This document shows positions 22,927-34,724 of a DNA stretch of 64,000 nt, piece after piece. Below the pieces are notes generated by a model, which saw nothing but the letters and a program-made list of their open reading frames with translations, was not told the DNA's origin and did not search any database. The position numbers and the translations under genes are program-made. Every line of letters begins with the position of its first letter. Within the stretch, counting starts at the first letter, position 1. The stretch spans positions 744,001 to 808,000 of the forward strand of contig JANTUC010000010.1 in assembly GCA_026873275.1 (NCBI GenBank), given 5' to 3'. This DNA comes from Pseudopithomyces maydicus. Lineage: Eukaryota > Ascomycota > Dothideomycetes > Pleosporales > Didymosphaeriaceae.

Positions 22927-24875
22927 TGTGCGTAGATTGTCGTCTTGTTTCGGTACTATGGGAATGGTAAGAAGGCGTAGTTGGCGACCCAGCTTACTGG
23001 AAGACACCTTCTCGGAACGTTGGAGGCGATGGAAGGAAGGAAAGAGAACGTGGCAGGAAAAAACTACGCGCAGCTGCAAATCATATCACATGGAGTGCAT
23101 GCAGAGTATATCGGTAGGGCGAATGGTAGGGCGAAGACCCTGAACCATGCGTCTAGACCACCATCCCTTGGTTATCCAAGAGCTCTCCAAGGTGAACTAT
23201 TATTTCTGATCGCCTTAACGAAGCGACTCTTCTGGCAGTATGTCCGTCCTTGCCGGTGAACCGAACCGTACTCGATACACTGGCACCAAGGACGCCAGCT
23301 TTTACCACGCTGGGGCAAACGTGCAGGGCTCACCGCAAGTGCCGCGACCAACTCCTGGAGGATCTCGAAGCCTGCAAGTATGGCCCTTTGGCGGAAACAC
23401 CCATGCGATTATGCGATGTACACGCGACGCTGCCAGTTGGCGGGCCTATGAAGAACGTTTTCGACACGCGCCAAGCTGCGGGATTGGGCCGAATAACGAA
23501 AGGTACCGTTATGTTGGGTTCGGATGCGGAAAGAAAACAAAATAAAGCCGAGTAGTTTATGAAACCAATCGGAATAAAGCCAGGGCGCATGGGTCGTAGT
23601 CATGATTTTGCACGCAATTTTGCTCGACGGACGTGGGGGATCTCAGCAACCGCAAGAAACAAAACCTAGATCTTTGCAACATAAAGGCAAGATCGCCATG
23701 CTGCTCACAGTTCCCGCCCCACTACCTCGCACGTTATCATCCCAGTTCTTTTTGAAGGATATCCGGCCGAGCTCGTCTGGGAAAGATTGTCCTTGTAACG
23801 TTACGTCCCTGGAAGCGACGCACGGTCAACACGGTGCTTATGGGTACCGCCGAACGAGCCCACTCTAGCCGCGAAGGGAGCTAGCAGTAGCGGACTATCT
23901 ACCGCTCTACCGCAAGTTGCGGCCCGTCATCTTATTCAGTAGGAAGAATTGGGGGCGTCTTGGCGGAGTATCAGACGTTGGCTGGCACGAGCTACACGGT
24001 GCTTTGCATCTCGCGTGCTCGCCTACCTATGCACATCGCAATATTGACGGCCCAAGATTGTCCACAAGTCGTACATATGTACGTATGCACGTTCAATAGC
24101 TAAAATTAATTTTTCGTACCCGTATATACTATCGACGTGCTCTAGCAGGTTCGAATTGGCCACCGCCATCAAGTACTTGATATTGTGTAACGCCCAGAAT
24201 GCATAACCAGGGTCATCTACTTGTAATGCCGGTCTGGGGCTTGCCAGACAATGTCAATTACCGTTCGAGGCTTCTGCCGAGCGAGGGGAAGCTCGTTCTT
24301 CGACTCGGCCCAATTCCTCCCAATTAGATCCACCGGAAATACTACCGGTGCAAAGCTTCTCATTTGTAAAACACAACGTGAGGTGGGTATCAGGTCAAGC
24401 CACAAATTTCCTACGTAACACCAACTGGCTGATACCTCATGCCATTCATAGCGGCCCAAGCCTGTAGTTGATCAGTGTCTATGACTGGTTGGATGAATTC
24501 CTTGCTCCGACCCTGGGGTTGGAATAGAACGGAACGGCCGTCGTGTCTGCTCAGGAACATGTCCTCAAAGGGTGTATTATCCTAGCATCGTAGCAGTGCC
24601 TGTGCATCAGGGACTCTTCAGAAGTCGGAAGAGCCTGATCGACAGGGCCACTCCGTAATCCCTCACCATACTGCAACATCCCAGGTCTCCCATGCGTCTT
24701 CACCCAACCTATTCATGTCTCTCGTTAACTGTACACGTATCCAGCAAAGATCATCTCCAGCAGTACGAGATCGTCTATAAAACTACTTCAACGGCGAAAG
24801 CTCCCGGACCCGAGATCGGGATAAGTGGAAACCCCTGTGCAGGTCTTTCCTTTCCACTGTGGACAGTGTACAACC
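22927..24875. other. Divergent intergenic region
   Basis: About 1.9 kb between the MFS transporter (minus) and the rhodopsin-like gene (plus). Open frames at 23240-23590 occur on both strands in parallel and look like chance frames. No RNA gene recognised; a GGTTCGA at 24150 lacks any matching tRNA arms. Confidence 0.5.
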
Positions 24876-26097
24876 ATGGGCGCGGTCATATTTTCTGCCT
24901 ATGCAAACGAGCAGCGCGATCTGAGATGGGTTTCCGTTACACTGTCGAGCATCGCGCTCGTGCTGTTGATCTTGCGAATGTTGACGACATGGCAAAATCG
25001 TGGTTGGTTTGGTCTTGAGGATGCGTTTGTTATTGCTTCTACTGTGAGTTCTTCGGTGTCAATCACGGGAGCTTCTGTTGACTGAGCAGGTTTTTCTTAT
25101 CATTTTTGCGGCCATGGTCTACGCTGCAACTCATTACGGTTTTGGGATGCATGTAGTTGACATCGTGAGAACTGGGGGTAATGCTCGAGAGGCACTGAAG
25201 GTAAGAAATGAGTCTTTTCCTGATACTGCGTATTTGTATGAGAACTGACACCCATGATGTACAGTACTTTTACTTCACTGTTATTTTCTATATCCTTACG
25301 AATGGCATGAACAAGTTTGCTTTCCTCGCACTCTACCATCGCGTCTTTCCCATCGCGGGATTTCGGCGGTTATGCATCATCATGATGGTCATCAGCGGGA
25401 TGTGGACGGTGTCATACCTTTTCGTTAGCATCTTCCAGTGCAGTCCTATCCCAAAAGTCTATGACCGCAACATAAAAGGTTCATGTATAAACTTTACATG
25501 GCATCGGTACGTTCCTTGTTCCAAACAATAACACCATCTAACAATACTAGATGGACGAATGCTATATCCAACCTCACAATCGACTTGATTATCTTCTTCC
25601 TACCTCTTCCCATGATCATGAAGCTCAACATGTCCTTGGGGAACCGCATCAGTCTGATGGTCCTGTTCAGCATGGGCTTTTTCATATGTCTCATAACGAC
25701 CCTTCGCATGGCCACCCTGCCGCAAACGCTCAAGCTCAGAGAGCCCACTTGGGAATCTGCGCCCACGAATCTGTGGTCTTTTATCGAGGCTGCTGTGGGT
25801 GTTATCTGCGCATGTTTGATTAGTCTGCGGCGTACGATTTCGAAACTTTGGCCGCAGAAGTGGACCAGCAACAAGGATTCGAGCGCGGGCTATTATGGCC
25901 GATACGGAGTGGGAAGTACTGGAGGTAAGATGTCGCGCGGGAGAGTACAGGTTGGCAGTTTCCACATGGATGCACTGAGGGGTGGCAAAGAGCCGAAGAG
26001 CGAAGCCGTGGTCACATTAGTGAGCCGTAATGAGTCGCAAGAGCGCATATTCGAGGGAATTACTGTGACCAAGGACGTCCAAGTCACTAGAGATTAG
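24876..26097 (+). CDS. Seven-helix rhodopsin-like/SAT4-type integral membrane protein
   Basis: Four exons: 24876..25043, 25090..25200, 25265..25506 and 25551..26097 (introns 46, 64 and 44 bp); 355 aa. Hydrophobic helices include 'VTLSSIALVLLILRML', 'VFLIIFAAMVYAATHYG', 'YFYFTVIFYILTNGMNKFA', 'LCIIMMVISGMWTVSYLFV', 'ISNLTIDLIIFFLPLPMIM', 'ISLMVLFSMGFFICLITTL' and 'FIEAAVGVICACLISLR'. The order and the motifs 'GLEDAFVIAS', 'YRVFPIA' and 'AVGVICACL' fit the fungal rhodopsin/SAT4 membrane family. These are very numerous in pathogens, often called PTH11-like, and mostly of unknown ligand. There is no CFEM domain in front. The C-terminal 110 residues are a polar cytosolic tail. The first in-frame ATG is used; the sequence upstream of it in the same frame has no Met. 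Confidence 0.85.
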
Positions 26098-26194
26098 AAT
26101 AGGCTGGCGGTTATTGTATTCGATATCTCAACTGGCTATACAGTGTAGAGCACCAAGCCTGTAGAAAGGACAGACTTGAATTCAATGAACGCGT

Positions 26195-27543
26195 CTATGC
26201 CCGCAACAGTGCTCGTGCCCGTTCCAGGTCTCCCTCTATCTCATGATCCCATATCCAAGACATTCGAGAACAAGCATTCTGCTCAAAAGCATCAAGATCA
26301 TCGCCTGCGTCACCCTCAAGATCCCACAACATCCCCGCCGCGCGGCTGGTTTCCACCAATTTCAGTGCCCTTGGACGCCTCACAGCATCATAGGCGCGGA
26401 ATACCTTTTCAAGATCATCAACTCTCGATATCTCTCCTAGTAACTCGCCAAGTATGTAGCAGTCCTCGATACACATTCCTGCGCCAGATCCTTGATGCGG
26501 CGTGGATGCATGAGCCGCGTCTCCAAGCAAACAGATTCGCGGCTTCGATTGATAAAACGTGCGGGCTGGAACATGGTTAAACAATGCCCATATATCCGGG
26601 TTCTTCACATTGGACACGATCGATTGAACTTTGTCATCCCAGTGTTTGTAATCCGCGAGCATATCATCTCGTGATGTTGTAATCACCCATTCGGGATCCG
26701 TCCAGTCAGGTCTCGAGCTGAATGCAACCACTACAGCAACCGTAAGCTTACAGCGCAACAATAGATGGAAGAATCTTTCTTACCATTGAATATGGTGCCA
26801 TTGGCTATTGGGAACGTTAGCACGTGGCCCTTGTATCCGCAGTACATCTGTGGCGTTCTCGCTTGCTCGTCGCCCATGAATTCTACCGCCTTCTGCATGG
26901 GGATAATGCCCCTGTACGCATATTTGCCCGAGAAATAGGGCCGCGCTTCTTCCTTGCCGAGAACAATCTCTCGCGTGCGCGATTTGATGCCATCGCACCC
27001 TATCACGGCTGTATGTTGCGCCGTCGATCCGTCTGCAAAGTGTAGGACCGCATCGCCACCCCCCGCCTCGGTAATGTCAACGAGCTTCTTCTTGAACTGG
27101 GCGATTCCGGGCGGAAGGAGCTTAATCAGCTCGTCGAGAAAATGAGCGCGGTGCACGCCACCTCTTGGACCTTCTCTGGCTGGGATAGTGAAGATTGGTT
27201 CTCCAAGCTTAATCTTCCCGCCCTCTTTCTTGTGGACGAAGCCTTCGCTATCGGCTACTCTGGTATCGGCAATTCGCACGTCAAACCACTTTGGCGGGTC
27301 GCTCTTGACATTGTTGCTGCAGCGAAGAAAGCCGTCTCTTATCCCAGGCGAGATACGTTCCATGGTGCGCACGAAGTTTGCTTCGAAGCCTACGCCCGCA
27401 CCTATCTCACCAAACGAGCCAGCGCTTTCGTAGACTGTAATGGGTACATTGTGCTTTTGTAGGGCGATGGCGAGAGCAAGTCCGGAGATGCCACCGCCCA
27501 CGATGGCGAGGTTGAATTCTTTAGCCGAGGGAGCGGAACTCAT
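26195..27543 (-). CDS. FAD-dependent monooxygenase, salicylate hydroxylase family
   Basis: Two exons, 27543..26784 and 26730..26195, with a 53-bp intron (GTAAGA donor, CTGTAG acceptor); 431 aa. The FAD-binding GxGxxG fold is 'IVGGGISGLALAIAL' near residue 14. 'VIGCDGIKSRTRE' is the DG motif that touches FAD and NAD(P)H, and 'LLGDAAHASTPHQGSGAGM' is the GD motif binding the FAD ribityl. This order defines group A flavoprotein hydroxylases. They hydroxylate (sometimes decarboxylating) an aromatic ring such as salicylate, 6-hydroxynicotinate or a polyketide phenol, using NAD(P)H and oxygen. The exact substrate cannot be read from sequence. It is convergent with the rhodopsin-like gene (97 bp between stops). 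Confidence 0.9.
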
Positions 27544-28401
27544 GTTGGAGATGAGGGACTGAAGCAGCAATCGAGCAAGGAGAGATTCACCTTGTAAGAA
27601 ACGCGATGCTTCAGGCGCCGTAATTGTGAGCCAACGGCATGAAGCGAGCACCTTTGCAGCCCCACCTCACGTGGGTGGGGTGCTTTTGTTTTATCTTTTA
27701 CCGGGGGCCGAGACCAACGACATGTGGAAGCTCACGCCGTCAAGAAGGATCCGAAATCTTGTAAAGGGTCGCTGGGATTACCGATTGGGTTAAAATTGGG
27801 TCCAGCATCCCACTAACGCATGTTAATTAGCATCAAGCCTGCCACCACTATTTAGTTCAGTATTTATCCATCTCAGGGACATTTCAGTTCAGTCCTCTAT
27901 TCCTACGCCGACCGACGATGGAGTTGAGGCAAGCTGCCTTGAATTCCACAGGAAAGACAGATGTCTATTGTCCGAAGAAGAAGTGATATAGCCGAACTCT
28001 TTAATGAATCTCAAACTGAACCTTGGGCTCTGTATCCTCGACACTTGTTCGCCCGTTCTTTGGCATATATGCAGATGTTTCTTGGTGGACGTAAACCGCA
28101 TGATAGTGTTGTGAGAGCAAACTCGAAGCTGACTGACTGCGAAGAGGTGGCTACGGGTACAGGAATAGCTGAATCTAACATATCCGATAGCTTGTGTGGT
28201 GTGTATTTCATTTTACTAACTTCATTCGCTATTTACACTTCGGAAGCCCCTTCCACATTACTACCACCGATGATAGTTGCGGCAGGAACGACCCTGAACG
28301 CTCACGCCACGTCCAACCGCGGACCTGAGAATAGACAGAACCTCGAGATCGCATTCGCTCTCATGATGATTATCGACAAAAGAATGCACAAGACATAATC
28401 C
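27544..28401. other. Intergenic between the monooxygenase and the BBE-type oxidase
   Basis: Upstream region of the monooxygenase gene and 3' side of the oxidase gene. A 145-codon plus-strand frame (27961-28398) is open but shows no family signature, so I did not call it. Confidence 0.5.
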
Positions 28402-29942
28402 TCATGGCCGCCATCCTCCAGTCCTGGTTCGGAACAGCCCATCTGGATCCACATCGTTTTGTACTCTTTTCGCCAGTGCTCTATTCTCCGGCTTCAGCCT
28501 CCCAAAGTAGTCCTGGCGGAAGAAGCCATAGTTCATGAAAATGGGGTTATAGACCGCTGGGAGGGTGCCATCCTGTTCCCATGCCGATACTCTGTCTCGC
28601 ACGCCGCTGTACGTGGCTTCCATCGTATCAGCCATTCTATTGTAACTGGATTGCAGGGTAAACGCATAGTTCATTTCGATGATTATGCGGTGAGCCGAAT
28701 CATCTGCCTCGATGAGATCGGGACTGCGAGCGCGAGCTTCTCGTGCGATGGCCTTGGGAAATGGTTGCCATGCAATTGACGCCACTATACCTGGCTCAAG
28801 CAGTGTGGTATCCGTCACATTCCTCCAGTGGTTGTGCAACCCTTCCATAACCTTGACCTCATCCTCAGCCGAAGGAATTGGAATGGTCTCTGTCGCAATA
28901 TCGACCACCTCTCCCTTGAGAACAACCCAATTGCTCAAGGCCATCAAGTCGGCGTATGTGCGTTGTCGGGTAGTGTCAAGTAGCGGGTTCACGTCGGTGA
29001 AATTGTCGAATTTTCCTGGTGGAGGAGAGGGTCCGTCGTAGAAGAGGAAGATGATCCACGAATCGACGACGTTGACGTTGGTTCTTTCGGCGGTAACAAT
29101 TACAGCAGCCTTGGGGTCAGTATTGTACTCGGTGAAGTCTCGAACTGCCTTGAGTAGCTTCTTGTCCTTTTCCGGCGTCCTCAGGAAGACTAAGTTTCCG
29201 CCCCATATATTTCCTTGCCGTTGTCCCTGTAATCTGTTCATTTGGTAAGTATGAGCATTCCTGCTTGATATACGCAATTGTACTGACCTGTAATTCGTGA
29301 TTATACCAAAGTTGTTCCCACCCCTTTGAGTGCCTTGAACAGATCTGGATAGTTGTCCTTGTTGACATGTCCGATCGTTCCATTAGCAAACACGATCTCA
29401 TACTCAAGCACCTGACTCGCCGCCCATCCGTACTGTGCGCTCATATATGATAAGCCACCACCTAGCACTAATCCACCGACACCTGTGTTTCCTATTCTTC
29501 CACCAACAAAAGTCCATCCACTTCCCTGCAACTTCGCTGCGATTCCATCCAAACGATTCCCTGGCCCAACATCAATAACTCCAGTAGCTTGGTTCACATC
29601 TGCTTGATCCAGGTGTTCGGTTACAATCAGTGGACCCCCTTGCACACTTGAGAAACCATTGTTGGGGTTGTGTCCCCCAGATTTGACAGCAAACCTTTCG
29701 TCTGTGGCGGCAAGAATCTTTACCACAGTCGATACTTCCTCCGCTGATTTAGGAAAGATGATACAACTAGGTAGTAAGGCTGAGCAAGAAGTCGACCAGT
29801 ACTGTGACTGCTCTTCAATGTAGGCAAGATCAAGCGCGCGGGTCACATTGATGTAGCGTAGTGCTTCGACTTCGGAACAGGTATCGGCCGAGGCCAGACC
29901 CGGAAAGGTAAGGAGTAGCGAATAAACTAGGAGAGACAGCAT
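28402..29942 (-). CDS. Secreted FAD-linked oxidoreductase, berberine bridge enzyme-like
   Basis: A signal peptide ('MLSLLVYSLLLTFPGLASA') leads into a PP-loop FAD-binding domain. His91 in 'KSGGHNPNNGF' is the expected covalent FAD attachment site. The second-site Cys of bicovalent enzymes is absent ('GRIGNTGVGGLVLGGG'), so a singly linked FAD is predicted. The C-terminal BBE motif is 'DVDPDGLFRT'. The last exon is 29233..28402, after an intron at 29234..29287 (GTCAGT donor). The first frame runs into a stop just before that intron. The conserved 'NNFGIITNY' is in the neighbouring frame, and the two join if the C run 29321-29324 lacks one base. Expected length 495 aa. Such enzymes oxidise sugars, alcohols or natural-product intermediates with O2; the substrate is unknown. 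Confidence 0.87.
29321..29324. other. Suspected one-base deletion in a C run (BBE-type oxidase)
   Basis: Four C on the plus strand, exactly at the highly conserved glycine-rich block. One more base restores the family pattern Lys-Gly-Gly-Gly-Asn-Asn-Phe-Gly. Confidence 0.75.
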
Positions 29943-31188
29943 TTTTGCGTGCAAGCAATTGAGACAGTGGGTGACACACAGTGTGCTCACAGTTTGTTGG
30001 AGCAATGAGAGGGTACTTATCCTTCAAAACCATCAGACTATTTCGATTCTACCATGATGACGTAGGTCCAGTCTTTCCGATATCATTTGCTTTGGAGGTA
30101 CGTATGTCTCGGTAAAGCCGAATCTGCAATTAAGGAGAAAGGGGTCCCATGGCTTTACATTTTCCATCAATGATAGATCTAATCCGCCAATAACATACAT
30201 AGAATTACCTCGCTAAGCTGTGATAGTCTGACAACAACTTCTCAAGCTTGGCCCCAACGAGCTCTAAGCAAGTCTTCGGACACCAATTGGTAAAAACGGT
30301 CACCTCAGCATGCCATTTTGAGCTCCATGGGATGAAAAAAACGTCATATCACTTCCCAAATAGCTGCTCTTCCTGCTTTCAAAATCTCGGCACTTCGTAT
30401 CTGCAGGTCCCAATATCTTGACCGTCTCTGCCCACCGGGTATGAACAGCTTCAAGACCAATTAGAGAACGAATTCTGTATATTCCAATGCAATGGCAATG
30501 CGGATACCTGGTTCTCAGGATCATCTTCGGCAATTTGCCAGTGACAAACACGTGGTTCCGCCCCAACAGCGTGGACCCAAACCGGTAAAAATACGGAGAC
30601 GTTGTGAACACGAGCACCTACAGCTGTGTTACGAGCGTCTGACCAGTACACGTGCGCAATGACCTCGTTGGTGTGTCTCGGTAATGTGTAAAACGCATAG
30701 GCTAATATGCGGTTCGTATCTGCGCATAAAGGATTTTATTTTCGCTAGATGGTGCTTAGATTGGTAGTACAGATGACGATCGTTTGCATCTTGTGTAATG
30801 ACTAACCAGAATAGTAACGGAATCGCACGAGTTATAGTTTTCCACTTTGAGAATTTGGCTGATTCGACGTCTCACTTTCGTCTCTTACACTCACAAAACA
30901 CCTCTGCTCTTGATATTCTAGTGCGCTTTGGTGATAATGATGTTCTCGAGAGGATGACTCATACTTTTTTAGTCTTGGAGTAACGCATTTAGAAGCTTGA
31001 GAAAATGCAAATTCGACTTGTCTGGGCTGACCTTACCCACCTACGCATTGAGACTTGGCGCTGACAGCAGGTCATCAGAGTGATACCCAGAGTCCGGAAG
31101 AATGAGTAACTGGACTGATCATTACGATATTTAGATATACTAGTCGAATGCATCAATGCACCTATGTAACAGTCCAAGTCCTTTGTAC
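29943..31188. other. Intergenic, no gene recognised
   Basis: Upstream of the secreted oxidase and downstream of the epoxide-hydrolase-like gene. Frames at 30300-30651 and 30798-30983 have no family features. The DNA is moderately AT-rich. Confidence 0.5.
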
Positions 31189-32099
31189 CTAGATACTCTG
31201 CACACCTTTCAACACCTCATCGACAAAGGCGCTTGGGTTTTCTTCTGCGATATAATGTCCAGCACTGCCCACCGTAGCGATTTTGGCCTCGCCAGCCGTA
31301 ACTTCCTCTACCATTTTTCTTGCCTTTGCCAGTAAAAAGCTCCCTCTCCAAACATTCCGACGCTCTTCACTTTGACTTTCCCGTTCTTCTTCATCAACTC
31401 CCTATTTTCCTCCGCGTCTTTTTCAAACGCCCGGTATAATTCAAGCCCCGCTCTGATTCCACCGGGTTGTGAATATGCCAAAACATAATGTTCCAAGTCC
31501 TCTGGTGTTATGAATGCACTGTTCACACACATCTTATCAAAGAAGTGCTGAAGGTACAATCTCTCACGCCCAGCGATCAGCGCCTCCGGTAAGTCCTGGA
31601 TCTGATGGAACACGAAATGAAACACATCTGCTGTGCCCTTAATCTCCTCGTAAAAGTTGGTGCCAGGTAGTGGACATTCTCCCCAGTTTAGACTCGCAAC
31701 ATTGTCGGGGTACCGCGCGGCGTATGCCCAAGCAATCATACCGCCGATGTCATGGCCCACGATATGTACATTTTGTTTGATTCCGAGATGAGAAGTGAGT
31801 AGAATGTACAGATCCTCGGCTATTTGCATCTTGGTGTAGCCGGTCAGAGGCTTTGAAGATTTACCTGCGCCCCGATAATCTGGTGCAATCACACGGTATC
31901 CAGCATCCGCAAGAGGCGTAATCACGTGTCGGAATTGGTATGAGGTCTGTGGAAAACCGTGAATGAGAAGAATGACCTCCGACTTTGTTGGAGATGGAGT
32001 CTCGCAATCAATATAGTTGAGGCGGAGTTGCTCGCCGGAAGTTGTGGTGATGGTCGCGATGGACTGACACCATCGGGATGAGTCGTAACTTTGCGACAT
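31189..32099 (-). CDS. Epoxide hydrolase-like alpha/beta hydrolase, frame broken near the 3' end
   Basis: Start at ATG 32099 ('MSQSYDSSRW'), the first true ATG of the frame. The oxyanion motif HGFP is at residues 47-50. The nucleophile is Asp117 in 'GHDIGGMIAWAYAARYPD', the aspartate typical of epoxide hydrolases and haloalkane dehalogenases. A helical cap follows ('LYLQHFFDKMC', 'AGLELYRAFEKDAEEN'). The frame stops at 31308 after 'GEGAFYWQRQEKW'. The continuing core ('AKARKMVEEVTAGEAKI', then 'GSAGHYIAEENP' with the catalytic His) lies in the next frame and ends at 31189. One lost base in the A run 31334-31338 explains it. Complete length would be about 300 aa. Typical reaction: water addition to an epoxide through an alkyl-enzyme ester; the substrate is unknown. 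Confidence 0.85.
31334..31338. other. Suspected one-base deletion in an A run (epoxide hydrolase)
   Basis: Five A on the plus strand (T on the coding strand). One extra base joins the nucleophile-bearing frame to the frame holding the catalytic His. Confidence 0.65.
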
Positions 32100-32604
32100 G
32101 CTGTAGCAAAAGACGAAGAATTCTTGTAGCGATGAGTTGGAGATTGGTTCAATCGATCTCAAAATTTCAGTTTTCTGCTGTTCCCCAGGATAGATTCATT
32201 TGTCAGCTATGACGCTCCCGCAGCGTCAGTCTATCAAGTACGAACAATTTCGAAAACAAATGATATTCAGTGCAGGCAAAAGAGGGCCCACAGTGTAGGT
32301 GGCTCAATGTGTAGCAGGGTCGTCGAAAAGCAGATCGATAATCAACCAGCAGCAGTAGGCACGCTGCACTATGTGTGAACTGGAGAACTTACATCCACCC
32401 TGTCACACACCCATACGCCTCTTGCAAAAATTTGTACATTATCTTCTCCAAACGTGTCTGAACTGTGGCATTATCTTGTTCTCGTGGTCAAAATGTAGCA
32501 AATGTATAAGTCGTGCGCCTTGGAACGCATCGCAGGGGGCGTTCCAGACAACAAAAACACAAAAAAGATAATTCCCGAGAACCGCTCAGATGGGCGGACG
32601 ATTT
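32100..32604. other. Intergenic between the epoxide hydrolase and tRNA-Leu
   Basis: Upstream region of the epoxide-hydrolase gene. An A-rich tract at 32552-32566 could serve as a distant pol III T-run terminator for the minus-strand tRNA. No coding gene recognised. Confidence 0.5.
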
Positions 32605-32703
32605 TGATGAGAGTGGGACTCGAACCCACGCCACTTTCGTGACCAGGAAATGATGTTAAGAATGACCTTAACCTGGCGCCATAACCAACTCGGCCATCTC
32701 ACC
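32605..32703 (-). tRNA. tRNA-Leu (anticodon AAG) with a 17-nt intron
   Basis: Folded by eye on the minus strand. The acceptor stem GGTGAGA pairs with TCTCATC (one G-T pair), with A as discriminator. The D arm is GCC/GGC and the anticodon stem is CCAGG/CCTGG. The loop reads T-T-A-A-G-G, so the anticodon is AAG (32669..32667). A 17-nt intron (32649..32665) follows position 37. The long variable arm is that of a class II (Leu/Ser) tRNA, and the T arm is GTGGG-TTCGAGT-CCCAC. Internal A box 'TGGCCGAG' and B box are present. Confidence 0.93.
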
Positions 32704-33390
32704 GATCTCTGAGAGATGATTGATGAAAGAAATACGTTTTTAGACATATATATAGTCTTTTCAACAACGATTGACAATCACCGCGTGTCTGGGTGCACAT
32801 GCATCAGATCGGAGACTGGTGGGGCAGCCTGTAAAAATTCAGTGTTCGATGCGGGGGTGGTTGGTGGCGCTGAGTCGTGCGCCGGCGCTACAAATTCTCA
32901 GACGACTCAGCGCGCATCTCAATCATCGTTGTCCTGATTAGCACACAGATTTGATATCCGCTAGTATCCAGGACATATACGAATGGTGGCCAAATGGATG
33001 CTTTTATTCTCTTGAGACTTGAGAACTCAAATACGCCCACTCTGTCTAGACTGTCTGTGGAGGGCCGGCCTGTCAACGTATCATGAAGCACACATGCAAG
33101 TGCTTGAGGAGAAGTGCAAAAGTAACGATTATTATTATACAGAAAATTCGCCCAAAAAAAGTTAAGATCGTTTAGGCAACATTGATGATAACATGTAAAC
33201 GTACTGCCTCTTGGATCTTTTTGGTGTGCATACTAAACCTAAACAGCAACGACGAGTAGTTACCCCTTGATTGGGCAGGCTTAGGACCTTGGAGATAGAA
33301 TCATAACTCGGAACGGGAAGACAAATCGAAATCGGACGTTTCCTTCATAGATAGCAGCCGTATGTTTATTTCGTCCAATGGTTCCTGTCT
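32704..33390. other. Intergenic, no gene recognised
   Basis: Between the tRNA-Leu gene and the small secreted protein gene. AT-rich in its second half (33100-33360). Nothing coding was seen. Confidence 0.5.
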
Positions 33391-33923
33391 TCACTTGGTG
33401 TCATACACTGTCAATGGAAACGCGACTCCGTCTTTCTGTCTGCAGATGGAAAATCCGGACGCCGCATGGCTGCACTGCAGAACATTCTCTTCATCCACCG
33501 TCCCCTTCGCAAATCTCACCGTACGCTTGCTCTTCTTCTTACTCACATGCCTGACGTCGAGCACGAAATCCCATACACTCTGGTAGTCGTCGAACTTGAA
33601 GGACCACGAGGGGGAGGTGCAATTTGCAAGCTTATATTCAGTTAGTTCGCTCGTTTTTATGGTAGAAGACAGAGCATATGGATAATATAACGTACAAAGT
33701 CGTGCGGATACCCCGTGTTCCACTGTGCATATGGCCAGGTCGTGACGCAGGATGCGGAGGCACTGTCGCTCGGGTCCGTCACGTTGAACTCCACACGGTA
33801 CATCGAAACACCATCTCGTCCTGAAGGCTCAAATGTGTAAAGATCCGTCACTTGGAATGCAGGTGGAGGCTTGGGTCGAGCGAGCGCGAAGGGCAGGAGT
33901 GTAAGAGACAATAAGCCAAACAT
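33391..33923 (-). CDS. Small secreted protein, four cysteines, unknown function
   Basis: Exons 33923..33696 and 33630..33391 around a 65-bp intron (GTACGT donor, CTAAC branch site, ATAAG acceptor); 155 aa. A short signal peptide 'MFGLLSLTLLPFALA' is cleaved before 'RPKPPPAF'. The mature part has four cysteines ('ASCVTTW', 'ANCTSP', 'LQCSH', 'SICRQ'), enough for two disulphides, and several beta-strand-like stretches ('SMYRVEFNVTD', 'WSFKFDD', 'WDFVLDVRHV'). This matches small secreted beta-rich proteins of plant-associated fungi, some of which are effectors. No named family is recognised. The start at 33923 is the first ATG and gives the signal peptide. Confidence 0.75.
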
Positions 33924-34724
33924 GGTGACCGTGTAAAGCGCCAAACAAGTAAGTAGATTCGGTGATATTACAATTTATGAGGAATTTATTGAGCTTATAT
34001 ACCACTGCCTGTATCGCCTTGTTGTTGCTCCAACGTTATCGCGTATGCAGGTACCCCTAATCGACAGGTACACAGTAGGTCCTAGGGGATGCACTAACTC
34101 GGGACAGCATAAACTGTTCGTATCTTAGTTGACTTTGTACCTGCATGCTGAGACCTAGGTATGCGCTACGAAAATTGGCTCGTATCCGCAGACCGCCCAG
34201 TTCAGCTCCAAAGTACCTACAACCGTAAAGTTCCAATCGAGGGTCTTGGTTGCCCACGTATTCTATCCAAAAGCTCAGCTGCATACGTAATTGCTACTTG
34301 GTGCAAGGGAAGGTTCTACTATACAAAGTGGCCGTTATGCACCAGACTCTTTTAGGCTCAATTTTCCGCCCGCAACAGCGGTCATCACGCTACAGGCGAT
34401 ATATGTACGAAAAAAATCGCTTTCAGCTTCTCAGCCACTATATGCAATGGGCCGGGCTGGAAGTTACTGAAAATAGGTTGTTTGGTACAAGTATCTAGTA
34501 GCCCGGAGTTAACACCGAGAGGCAGGTCTAGCTTCGAGCAAATGAAAATACTCCCATTGTAGGGCCATTTATGTGTATTAGGTGCTTCGGATGAATTGAT
34601 TCGTTTTGTCGCTCTTCAAAGCTCATGACATTGCTACCGAAAGCATAATCAAGCACATGCATTTCCCTCGAATGCTCGTATCGCTAAAATCACCAAGCGA
34701 CGCCATGCTCAATCACAAATACTC
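33924..34724. other. Intergenic, no gene recognised
   Basis: Promoter side of the small secreted protein gene and 3' side of the nucleoporin gene. Apart from the TATA element, nothing is recognised. Confidence 0.5.
33994..34001 (-). promoter_or_regulatory. TATA box of the small secreted protein gene
   Basis: TATATAAG on the minus strand about 75 bp upstream of the ATG at 33923, a standard core-promoter position. Confidence 0.5.

Noticed and set aside
27961..28398. A 145-codon open frame on the plus strand
   Set aside because: No family features, borderline composition, and it abuts the 3' end of the BBE-type oxidase. Not enough support to call a gene.
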